Source of the DNA: Pseudomonas sp. A-RE-19
GTDB taxonomy: Bacteria > Pseudomonadota > Gammaproteobacteria > Pseudomonadales > Pseudomonadaceae
DNA: 64,000 nucleotides
Assembly: GCF_019956555.1 (NCBI RefSeq)
Contig: NZ_JAHBDQ010000006.1
Span: 62,001 to 126,000 of the forward strand
Direction: 5' to 3'
Shown: piece after piece, positions 56,775 through 64,000 of the stretch
How positions within the stretch are numbered: position 1 is the first letter of the stretch
Layout of the letters: every line of letters starts with the position of its first letter
Notes under the pieces: generated by a model
Databases searched by the model: none
What the model was told of the DNA's origin: nothing
Seen by the model: only the letters and a program-made list of their open reading frames with translations
Position numbers and translations under genes: made by a program

Positions 56775-57620
56775 ATGAAGTTCGAAGGCACCCAGGCCTA
56801 CGTCGCCACCGATGACCTGAAGCTGGCGGTCAACGCCGCCATCACCCTGGAGCGGCCACTGCTGGTCAAGGGCGAGCCAGGCACCGGCAAGACCATGCTC
56901 GCCGAGCAACTGGCCGAATCCTTCGGCGCCAAATTGATTACCTGGCACATCAAGTCCACCACCAAGGCGCATCAAGGCCTGTACGAGTACGACGCGGTCA
57001 GTCGCCTGCGGGACTCGCAGCTGGGTACGGACAAGGTCCACGACGTTCGCAACTACCTGAAAAAGGGCAAGCTCTGGGAAGCTTTCGAGTCCGAAGAGCG
57101 GGTAATCCTGCTGATCGACGAAATCGACAAGGCCGACATCGAGTTTCCTAACGACCTGCTGCAAGAACTCGACAAGATGGAGTTCTACGTTTACGAGATC
57201 GACGAGACCATCAAGGCCAAGAAGCGCCCGATCATCATCATTACCTCCAACAACGAGAAAGAGCTGCCGGACGCCTTCCTGCGCCGCTGCTTCTTCCACT
57301 ACATCGCCTTCCCGGATCGCATCACGATGCAACGGATCGTCGACGTGCATTACCCGAACATCAAGAAAGACCTGGTCAGCGAAGCGCTGGACGTGTTCTT
57401 CGATGTGCGCAAGGTGCCGGGCCTGAAGAAGAAGCCCTCGACCTCTGAACTGGTGGACTGGCTGAAACTGCTGATGGCCGACAACATCGGCGAAGCGGTG
57501 CTGCGTGAGCGCGATCCGACCAAGGCCATTCCGCCGCTGGCAGGCGCCTTGGTGAAGAACGAACAAGACGTGCAATTGCTTGAGCGTCTGGCGTTCATGA
57601 GCCGTCGCGGCTCTCGCTAA
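56775..57620 (+). CDS. MoxR-family AAA+ ATPase
   Basis: 281 aa. Walker A GEPGTGKTM (about 34-42), Walker B ILLIDEIDKAD, sensor 1 TSNNEKELP, and arginine finger FLRRC. MoxR proteins act with a VWA partner as chaperones that insert metals or assemble complexes. The gene starts with an unremarkable RBS (GAGGATTAGCAG) and is followed after 25 bp by the VWA gene, so they form a pair. Confidence 0.93.
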   Translation: MKFEGTQAYVATDDLKLAVNAAITLERPLLVKGEPGTGKTMLAEQLAESFGAKLITWHIKSTTKAHQGLYEYDAVSRLRDSQLGTDKVHDVRNYLKKGKLWEAFESEERVILLIDEIDKADIEFPNDLLQELDKMEFYVYEIDETIKAKKRPIIIITSNNEKELPDAFLRRCFFHYIAFPDRITMQRIVDVHYPNIKKDLVSEALDVFFDVRKVPGLKKKPSTSELVDWLKLLMADNIGEAVLRERDPTKAIPPLAGALVKNEQDVQLLERLAFMSRRGSR

Positions 57621-57645
57621 GCCCCGATAGAGAGAGGCGATCGCC

Positions 57646-58824
57646 ATGCTGCTCAACCTGTTCAATGAAATGCGCGCAGCCAAGGTGCCGGTCTCGGTGC
57701 GTGAGCTGCTGGACCTGATCAACGCGCTGAAACAGCGCGTGACCTTCGCCGACATGGACGAGTTCTATTACTTGTCGCGGGCGATTCTGGTGAAGGACGA
57801 AAAGCATTTCGACAAGTTCGACCGGGCGTTCGGGGCCTACTTCAAGGGCCTGGAAAAGCTCGATGACCACCTCCAGGCGTTGATCCCCGAAGACTGGCTG
57901 CGCAAGGAATTCGAACGCTCCCTGACCGATGAAGAGCGGGCGCAGATCCAGTCCCTCGGCGGCCTGGACAAGCTGATCGAAGAGTTCAAGAAGCGCCTGG
58001 AAGAACAGAAAGAACGCCATGCCGGCGGCAATAAGTGGATCGGTACCGGCGGCACCAGCCCGTTCGGCTCCGGTGGCTTCAACCCGGAAGGCATTCGGGT
58101 CGGCGATGCCGGCAAGCGTCAAGGCAAAGCGGTCAAAGTCTGGGATCAGCGCGAGTACAAGAACCTCGACGATTCGGTCGAACTGGGCACGCGCAACATC
58201 AAGGTCGCCCTGCGTCGCCTGCGCAAATTCGCCCGTCAAGGCGCAGCCGAAGAACTGGACATTGACGGCACCATCGACCACACCGCGCGCGATGCCGGGT
58301 TGCTGAACATCCAGATGCGTCCGGAGCGGCGCAACACCGTCAAGTTGTTGCTGTTGTTCGACATCGGCGGTTCGATGGACGCCCACGTGAAGATCTGCGA
58401 AGAGCTGTTCTCGGCCTGCAAGACCGAGTTCAAGCATCTGGAGTACTTCTACTTCCACAACTTCATTTATGAATCGGTGTGGAAGAACAACATGCGCCGC
58501 ACCTCCGAGCGCACCGCCACCCAGGACCTGCTGCACAAGTACGGCGCCGACTACAAAGTGATCTTCATCGGCGACGCCGCCATGGCGCCCTATGAAATCA
58601 CCCAGGCCGGTGGCAGCGTCGAGCACTGGAACGAAGAAGCCGGTTACGTGTGGATGCAGCGCTTCAAGGAAAAGTACAAGAAGCTCATCTGGATCAACCC
58701 GTACCCGAAAGACACCTGGGGCTATACCTCGTCGACCAACATCGTGAGGGATTTGATTGATGACCAGATGTTCCCGCTGACGTTGCGGGGGTTGGAGGAA
58801 GGGATGCGGTTTTTGTCCAAATAA
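57646..58824 (+). CDS. VWA-domain protein (CoxE-like), MoxR partner
   Basis: 392 aa. N-terminal helical region about 1-130, then a VWA-like domain with LLLFDIGGSMDAHVK (MIDAS DxGxS variant; standard is DxSxS) and GDAAMAPYEI. The glycine in place of the first serine may weaken metal binding. RBS GAGAGG. With the MoxR ATPase it makes a MoxR-VWA system. Client protein not identified. Confidence 0.9.
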   Translation: MLLNLFNEMRAAKVPVSVRELLDLINALKQRVTFADMDEFYYLSRAILVKDEKHFDKFDRAFGAYFKGLEKLDDHLQALIPEDWLRKEFERSLTDEERAQIQSLGGLDKLIEEFKKRLEEQKERHAGGNKWIGTGGTSPFGSGGFNPEGIRVGDAGKRQGKAVKVWDQREYKNLDDSVELGTRNIKVALRRLRKFARQGAAEELDIDGTIDHTARDAGLLNIQMRPERRNTVKLLLLFDIGGSMDAHVKICEELFSACKTEFKHLEYFYFHNFIYESVWKNNMRRTSERTATQDLLHKYGADYKVIFIGDAAMAPYEITQAGGSVEHWNEEAGYVWMQRFKEKYKKLIWINPYPKDTWGYTSSTNIVRDLIDDQMFPLTLRGLEEGMRFLSK

Positions 58825-58843
58825 TCTTCGTCGTCTGTTCGGC

Positions 58844-58940
58844 CGCTATCGCGAGCAGGCTCGCTCCCACAGTTGATCTCCAGCGAACACAGTATTTGTG
58901 TACGACCGAAATCCAATGTGGGAGCGAGCCTGCTCGCGAT
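58844..58940. repeat. REP-like pair, tail-to-tail order
   Basis: CGCTATCGCGAGCAGGCTCG first and TGTGGGAGCGAGCCTGCTCG second, separated by about 45 bp, between the convergent VWA and pxpC genes. Same orientation as the pair at 48716. Confidence 0.9.
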
Positions 58941-58944
58941 GCTT

Positions 58945-59871
58945 TTAGCGGCGCAAAAACCGGCGCAAATACTCGACCTGTTCCCGATGCGCCACGTCCT
59001 GCACCACCGGTTTCAACCGCACCTTCGTCCCTGGCAGACACTGCGCCAATCGTGCCAATGCCAATGGCGTCAACGCCCCCAACCGCGGATACCCGCCAAT
59101 GGTCTGCCGATCATTGAGCAGCACAATCGGCTGCCCGTCCGGTGGCACCTGGACCGCGCCCAGCGGGATGCCTTCGGAAATCATCGGCTTGCCCTGATAC
59201 TGCAACGCCGTTCCCAACAGACGCATGCCCATGCGATCGGCACGGCTGTCGAGGGTCCAGGCGCTGTTGAATGCGTCGAACAGACTCTGTCCACTGAACT
59301 CGCCGATTTGTGCGCCGAGCACCAGGTCCAGCGGTGCATTGAGTTTGAAATTCGGTACTTGTTCGGGCGCCAACTCCCGCAGCAGTAACAGCGAGCTCCC
59401 CGAATAGCTCAACGGCGCATCGTTGGCCAACGCCCGACCCATGCCATCCAGCCCACCGAGCTCTTCACGGACCACCGTTGCGCTACTGCCCAACACCTCT
59501 GGCGCATCAAATCCGCCCGGGGCCGCCAAGTAAGACCGAGCGCCAAGCAGCGGCTGAGTGAATTTCAATTGCTGACCTTTGTTCAACCTGAAACTGCGCC
59601 ACGGTGCCAATGCCTCGCCATCCACCTGCGCTCCCAGATCCGCCCCGGCCAACGCCAGCACGCAATCTTCTTGGGCAACGACCGTAAACCCGCCGAGGGT
59701 GATTTCGATCACCGGCGCATCCAGCCCATTGCCCAGCAGCCAATTGGCCCACGACATCGATCGCCAATCCAGCGCGCCGCCCTGGGTCACGCCCAAATGC
59801 CGCACGCCAAACCGCCCGGCATCCTGCAACAGGCACAGCGGTGTACTTGCCTCAATCGTCAGTCGGCTCAT
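58945..59871 (-). CDS. pxpC: 5-oxoprolinase subunit C (KipA-like)
   Basis: 308 aa. Biotin-dependent-carboxyltransferase-like fold: TPLCLLQDAGRFGVRHLGVTQGG and TAARSYLAAPGGFDAPEVLGS-like stretches plus EGIPLGAVQVPPDGQPIVLLNDRQTIGGYP. With PxpB and PxpA it hydrolyses 5-oxoproline (pyroglutamate) using ATP. It starts inside the PxpB stop (ATGA). Confidence 0.93.
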   Translation of the reverse strand: MSRLTIEASTPLCLLQDAGRFGVRHLGVTQGGALDWRSMSWANWLLGNGLDAPVIEITLGGFTVVAQEDCVLALAGADLGAQVDGEALAPWRSFRLNKGQQLKFTQPLLGARSYLAAPGGFDAPEVLGSSATVVREELGGLDGMGRALANDAPLSYSGSSLLLLRELAPEQVPNFKLNAPLDLVLGAQIGEFSGQSLFDAFNSAWTLDSRADRMGMRLLGTALQYQGKPMISEGIPLGAVQVPPDGQPIVLLNDRQTIGGYPRLGALTPLALARLAQCLPGTKVRLKPVVQDVAHREQVEYLRRFLRR

Positions 59872-60572
59872 GCCTGCGCCTCCAACGGTGTGTCATCACC
59901 GCCCAAATTGATGAACTCGGCATGGCTGACCGCCTCGAAGCGCACCGTGTCACCCGGTTGCATCAGGCTGTAGCCGTCGCGCTCGCGGTCGAACAATTTG
60001 GCCGGGGTGCGGCCGATCAGGTTCCAGCCGCCGGGGGACACCACCGGATATGCCGCAGTCTGGCGTTCGGCAATGCCGACACTGCCGGCAGCCACTTTTT
60101 TGCGCGGCGTATTCAGACGCGGCGCAGCCAGCACTTCTTCCACCAACCCCATGAAGGCAAACCCCGGCGCGAAGCCCAACGCGAACACCTGGTACTCGCG
60201 TGCGCTGTGACGTCGGATCACCTCTTCCACCGTTAATCCGCTGCGCTGAGACAGCAAAGTCAGTTCCGGACCGACGCTCAGGTCATACCAGACCGGCAAC
60301 ACATGGCATTTGCCCTTGGCCCGCGCGTTGGGCGACAGATCGATCAAGGCTTCAGCGATCAACTCCCGCGCCTGGGCCGGATTCAACGCCATCAGATCGT
60401 AATGCACCATCAACGTCGTGTAGGACGGCACCAGGTCGATCAAATGGCCGGCAAACGCCTCTCGCAGACGCTCGCTGGCCGCGAGCATCCAGGGCATGTT
60501 GGTCTCGCTGATTTCATCGAACAGACGCACCATCAGGTAATCCAGCGCCACCACTTCCACCCGTAGCTTCAT
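59868..60572 (-). CDS. pxpB: 5-oxoprolinase subunit B (KipI-like)
   Basis: 234 aa from the ATG at 60572. KipI/DUF213 fold: [24 protein letters not shown] and [27 protein letters not shown]. The upstream part of the frame overlaps pxpA and is shadow. Overlaps pxpA by 4 bp and pxpC by 4 bp, so the three subunits are translated together. Confidence 0.93.
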   Translation of the reverse strand: MKLRVEVVALDYLMVRLFDEISETNMPWMLAASERLREAFAGHLIDLVPSYTTLMVHYDLMALNPAQARELIAEALIDLSPNARAKGKCHVLPVWYDLSVGPELTLLSQRSGLTVEEVIRRHSAREYQVFALGFAPGFAFMGLVEEVLAAPRLNTPRKKVAAGSVGIAERQTAAYPVVSPGGWNLIGRTPAKLFDRERDGYSLMQPGDTVRFEAVSHAEFINLGGDDTPLEAQA

Positions 60573-61321
60573 GATGCGCTCTGCTGATTCAAGGCCTCGC
60601 GAATGCGCTGCACGGCGGCCACCGAACTGGCGTTGTCGCCGTGTACGCACAGGGTGTTGGCCTGCAAGTGCAAGGCACTGCCGTCGTTGGCAGTGAGGTT
60701 GTCGCCACGGGCGATCGTCAACGCCTGTTCGATGATTGTCTCGGGATCGTGATGCACAGCACCCGGCAATTGCCGCGAAACCAGCTTCCCTGCGCTGTCG
60801 TAAGCGCGATCGGCGAAGGCTTCGAACCACAACGTCACGCCATATTCATCGCCGAGTTGCTGGGCGGCATTGTTATCACGGGTGGCCATCAGCATCAGCG
60901 GCAGCGTCCGGTCATAAGCGGCCACAGCCTGAATCACCGCACGCAATTGCGCCGGGTTGGCCATCATGTCGTTGTACATCGCGCCGTGGGGTTTGACGTA
61001 ACTCACCCGCCCGCCCTGAGCCCGGCAAATGCCGTCGAGGGCGCCGATCTGGTAATGCAACAGGTCCTGCAGTTCCTGGGCGGTGTAAGCCATGGATCGA
61101 CGACCGAACCCCACCAGATCCTGATAGGCCGGATGGGCACCGATCTGCACCCCGTGGCTCAGGGCCAGGCTGACGGTCTTGCGCATGATGCTTGGGTCGC
61201 CGGCGTGGAAGCCGCAGGCGATGTTGGCGCAATCAATGAAGGGCATGACCTCGGCGTCCAGACCCATGGTCCAGTTACCGAAACTCTCGCCGATGTCGCA
61301 GTTCAATAGCAGGCGGCTCAC
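60569..61321 (-). CDS. pxpA: 5-oxoprolinase subunit A (LamB/YcsF family)
   Basis: 250 aa from a GTG at 61321 with AGGAG 8 bp upstream; an ATG seven codons earlier has no [27 protein letters not shown], and [13 protein letters not shown] are the family blocks with metal-binding residues. Catalytic partner of PxpBC, turning 5-oxoproline into glutamate. It follows the MFS gene by 78 bp. Confidence 0.93.
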   Translation of the reverse strand: MSRLLLNCDIGESFGNWTMGLDAEVMPFIDCANIACGFHAGDPSIMRKTVSLALSHGVQIGAHPAYQDLVGFGRRSMAYTAQELQDLLHYQIGALDGICRAQGGRVSYVKPHGAMYNDMMANPAQLRAVIQAVAAYDRTLPLMLMATRDNNAAQQLGDEYGVTLWFEAFADRAYDSAGKLVSRQLPGAVHHDPETIIEQALTIARGDNLTANDGSALHLQANTLCVHGDNASSVAAVQRIREALNQQSAS

Positions 61322-61399
61322 GGTGAACACTCCTGTAGGCATTTATCTTTTTAACTGAAGGACATATGCCCCTCAGATTATCAGTTACCGGACATCTGG

Positions 61400-62683
61400 T
61401 TATTGAGCGTCGAGTTGCTTGCCACGGGTTTCCGGCAGGCTCAGGGCCGCCAGGATCACTACCCCGTAGGACACCGCCGCGAAGGCTCCGATTCCCACGC
61501 TCAGTGGCACCTTCTGGCTGAGCAAACCGATCAGCAGCGGAAACAATGCCGCCAGCGCCCGACCGATGTTGTAGCAAAAACCCTGGCCCGAGCCGCGTAT
61601 CCGCGTCGGAAACAGCTCGGTCAAAAACGCGCCCATGCCGCTGAAGATCCCCGAAGCGAAGAAGCCCAGGGGAAAGCCCAGCCAGAGCATCACGCCGTTG
61701 CTGACCGGCAATTGGGTGTACAGCAGAACAATGGTGAACGAGCCGACCGCGAACAGAATGAAATTCTTTTTACGACCGAGGATGTCAGTCAAATACGCGC
61801 TGATCACGTATCCGACGTAGGATCCGATGATCACCATGGCCAGATAACCGCCCGTGCCGAGTACGCTCAAGCCCCGTTCGTTCTTCAGGAATGTCGGCAG
61901 CCAGGAGGTGATCGCGTAGTAACCGCCGAGGGCACCGGTGGTCAGGATCGACGCGCGAATTGTGGTGAAAAGGATGCCGGGGGCGAAAATCTCATAGAAC
62001 TTGGCGGGGTTGCTTGGCTCTTGCCTGGCTTTGGCTTCGCGGTAGATTTCCGGGTCCTTGACCAGGCGGCGGACGAAGATCACGAAAATCGCTGGCACAA
62101 TGCCAAGGATGAACAATGCCCGCCAAGCGTCTTCCGGCGGCAGCACCGAAAACAGCAGGGCATACAAAATCGCTGTCAGCCCCCACCCCAGCGCCCAACC
62201 CGATTGCACCATGCCGACGGCTTTGCCACGGTCCTTGGCGCGGATCACTTCGCCCATCAGCACGGCACCGGCGGTCCATTCGCCACCAAAACCGAAACCC
62301 ATCAACGTGCGGCTGATCAACAGTTGCTCGTAGTTCTGGGCGAAGCCGCAGAGGAAAGTGAAGAACGCGAACCACAGTACCGTCAGTTGCAGGGTGCGCA
62401 CCCGGCCGATGCGGTCGGAGAGAATCCCCGCCACCCAACCACCGATGGCCGAGGCGATCAGGGTGCTGGTGTGAATCAGCCCGGCTTGCCCAGTGGTAAT
62501 GCCCCACATCGCAATCAGGGTCGGCACCACGAAACTGAGCATCTGGGTGTCCATGCCGTCCAGACCATAGCCGATCTTGCAGCTCCAGAACGTGCGACGT
62601 TCCTGCTTGTTGATGTTGTGGTACCAGTCGAAGGGCCCCGGGCGAGCCGTGGCTTTGGGAACGAGGGTGTCGGGCGCACTCAT
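61400..62683 (-). CDS. MFS transporter of the pxp operon
   Basis: 427 aa, 12 TM helices. MFS motif DRIGRVRTL after TM2, GFGFGGEW in TM4-5 and the second-half motif DILGRKKN resemble the aromatic-acid/sialic-acid (metabolite:H+ symporter) branch. GGAGA before the ATG. Being first in the operon with pxpABC, it may import 5-oxoproline or a precursor; inference only. Divergent from a LysR gene. Confidence 0.9.
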   Translation of the reverse strand: MSAPDTLVPKATARPGPFDWYHNINKQERRTFWSCKIGYGLDGMDTQMLSFVVPTLIAMWGITTGQAGLIHTSTLIASAIGGWVAGILSDRIGRVRTLQLTVLWFAFFTFLCGFAQNYEQLLISRTLMGFGFGGEWTAGAVLMGEVIRAKDRGKAVGMVQSGWALGWGLTAILYALLFSVLPPEDAWRALFILGIVPAIFVIFVRRLVKDPEIYREAKARQEPSNPAKFYEIFAPGILFTTIRASILTTGALGGYYAITSWLPTFLKNERGLSVLGTGGYLAMVIIGSYVGYVISAYLTDILGRKKNFILFAVGSFTIVLLYTQLPVSNGVMLWLGFPLGFFASGIFSGMGAFLTELFPTRIRGSGQGFCYNIGRALAALFPLLIGLLSQKVPLSVGIGAFAAVSYGVVILAALSLPETRGKQLDAQ

Positions 62684-62811
62684 GGCAAGTCTCCGTGCAA
62701 ATTTTATTGGTATTGTTCTGAGCCCCGACGACGCCTATCGTGGGAACCGGATGTGCCGATTTTTGGGCCGCCGGCCCTGCTGCGTCCAACTAATAAAAAC
62801 CCGCCCTAGAC

Positions 62812-62826
62812 ATAAGAAAACCTTAT
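62812..62826. promoter_or_regulatory. LysR-type T-N11-A site
   Basis: Perfect palindrome ATAAG-AAAAC-CTTAT, 15 bp, fitting T-N11-A. It is 30 bp before the LysR ATG and about 130 bp before the MFS start, the usual place for a LysR binding site. Confidence 0.6.
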
Positions 62827-62856
62827 CCCACGCGCTGAGCCCCACGAGCCGATCCC

Positions 62857-63786
62857 ATGAACCTGAAGTTTCTCGAGACCTTTGTCTGGGTCGCCCGACT
62901 TAAAAGTTTTCGCCTGACGGCAGACAAGCTCTTCACCACCCAGGCGTCGATTTCCAGCCGTATCGCCGTGCTCGAAGGCGAGCTCGGGGTGAAGCTGTTC
63001 CTGCGCGATTCTCGCGGCGTGAGCCTGACGCCCGAAGGCCTGAAAGTGCTCGAATATGCCGAGCAGATGATGGACACGATGCAGGCGCTCAAGCATTCGA
63101 TCGAGACGCGCTCAAGCAAGGTCGGGCGGGTCCGGATCGGCGTCATGGACACGGTGATCCACACCTGGCTCAGCCCGTTGGTGGCGCAGATGATGGATCA
63201 TTACCCGCTGGTGGAAATCGAGCTGGTGGCCGATACCGCGCTCAACCTCTGCGATCAGCTGCAAAAAGGCTTTCTCGATCTGATTCTGCAAACCGACCTG
63301 TTGCGTCAGGAAAGCGTGCGCAGCCTGGAGCTGGCCAGTCATCCGATTGGCTGGATCGTGGCCAGCAATTCCATCTACAACCGCGAGTATTCGGGTGTTG
63401 CCGATCTGGCGCGGGAGCGGATCATCACCTATTCGAAAAACTCTCAACCGCACCAGGAAATTCTTGCCCTGATGCAGGCCAATGGGGTCATGGCGCCACG
63501 GCTCAACTGCGTGAATTCGGTGTCGGCGATTACCCGGTTGCTGCGGGACGGCTTCGGCATTGGCGCGTTGCCGCCGGTGTTGGTGGCCGAAGAACTGGCG
63601 CGTGGGGAATTGACTCTGCTGACCATCGATCAGCGACCGCCGAATTTGCAGGTGGTGGTGTCGTGGCGCGTGGGCGTGGAATGGGTCGAGGAGATTGTCA
63701 CGTTGTGTCAGCAAGTCGTGGAGCGCTATGCGCAGAAAGTGGGCGAGCACTACATCGTCTTGAGCAAACCACAGAGCAAGATCTGA
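62857..63786 (+). CDS. LysR-family regulator, divergent from the pxp operon
   Basis: 309 aa. Winged-helix region about 1-60 (FRLTADKLFTTQASISSRIAVLEGELG) and a substrate-binding domain from about 90 to 295. Start at 62857; RBS weak (GAGCC). Its position suggests it controls MFS-pxpABC and responds to a substrate of the pathway; the effector is unknown. Ends shortly before an AT-rich stretch. Confidence 0.92.
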   Translation: MNLKFLETFVWVARLKSFRLTADKLFTTQASISSRIAVLEGELGVKLFLRDSRGVSLTPEGLKVLEYAEQMMDTMQALKHSIETRSSKVGRVRIGVMDTVIHTWLSPLVAQMMDHYPLVEIELVADTALNLCDQLQKGFLDLILQTDLLRQESVRSLELASHPIGWIVASNSIYNREYSGVADLARERIITYSKNSQPHQEILALMQANGVMAPRLNCVNSVSAITRLLRDGFGIGALPPVLVAEELARGELTLLTIDQRPPNLQVVVSWRVGVEWVEEIVTLCQQVVERYAQKVGEHYIVLSKPQSKI

Positions 63787-63896
63787 AGGACATTTTTAAA
63801 CTCTAAATCTGAACCACTATCATTTGCATTATTTTTTCTAAGAGGTATTCTCTGCGCGCTTTCAGCTAAACAATTGTCCAGAAGGAGTCGGACCTG

Positions 63897-64000
63897 ATGC
63901 GCGGTCACACGCAAAAACAGCAACAATTGCTCGCTCACTGGAGCGAAGCGCTTGGCACTCAGGCTTTCCAGTCCCACCGCATCACGCTCGATCATTTGAG
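63897..64000 (+). CDS. Start of an unidentified gene (3' truncated)
   Basis: ATG at 63897 with an AAGGAG ~10 bp upstream; the frame is open to the window end. The visible 34 residues are MRGHTQKQQQLLAHWSEALG and on, hydrophilic with a Gln-rich start. I recognise no family. The opposite frame (63750-63995) is not favoured because it lacks an RBS. Confidence 0.5.
   Translation, partial: MRGHTQKQQQLLAHWSEALGTQAFQSHRITLDHL

Overview
The window reads as core chromosome of a fluorescent-group Pseudomonas. This rests on GC-rich coding with the usual Pseudomonas start and RBS pattern, a fabA-fabB operon with the hybrid-kinase and gpsA neighbourhood I remember from P. aeruginosa PA1610-PA1614, an azoR/LysR/hydrolase/ppiA/ABC block like PA3223-PA3228, and many copies of two short inverted repeats (GTGGGAGCGAGCCTGCTCGCGA and GATCGCAGCCTTCGGCAGCTCC types) common in this group. 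I see no phage, insertion sequence, integrase or CRISPR array. Locus comparisons come from memory, not from a search.

Layout. 1-2.3 kb: end of a response regulator with AraC output, then a tRNA-Glu/Gly/Glu/Gly operon read leftwards from a clear promoter, then a membrane-anchored hypothetical. 2.4-8.1 kb: an HBM-type chemoreceptor, a MocR regulator, an SDR and a CurA-like reductase. 8.2-12.1 kb: pyrF, an OmpR/EnvZ-type two-component pair whose kinase has a polyproline periplasmic loop, and a protein with six EF-hand loops joined by polyproline linkers. 12.2-19.9 kb: leftward genes for an AI-2E family permease, DUF4892 protein, GST, two alpha/beta hydrolases, a thioesterase, an acyl-CoA ligase behind a perfect 28-bp palindrome, SixA, DUF4389 and then gpsA.

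21.1-28.1 kb: a rightward TonB-dependent receptor, orphan periplasmic binding protein and hybrid kinase set, followed by fabA-fabB with a FabR/DesT-like operator candidate. 28.4-42.2 kb: a small conserved-looking protein, a DEAD-box helicase, a YbdG-like channel, a DMT permease, azoreductase, LysR, hydrolase, periplasmic cyclophilin, ABC exporter, aquaporin Z, a FemAB-like acyltransferase and a porin. 42.3-50.6 kb: an ECF sigma factor with a soluble zinc-finger partner, a KAS III-like enzyme, HrpA and AceK.

50.7-64 kb: two DMT permeases, the second behind a long leader holding an unlisted proline-rich 54-codon ORF; LpxO, CysK, a DUF748 protein, a MoxR/VWA pair, and a 5-oxoprolinase operon (MFS-pxpA-pxpB-pxpC) divergent from a LysR gene with a LysR-type site between them. 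The last 100 bases open an unidentified gene.

Themes are membrane lipid supply (fabA, fabB, KAS III, gpsA, acyl-CoA ligase, LpxO) and signalling. The best candidates for something not well described are the receptor/binding-protein/kinase set (21.1-26.1 kb), the leader ORF (52.7-53.0 kb) and the EF-hand protein beside the polyproline kinase (9.2-12.1 kb). None is proven here.
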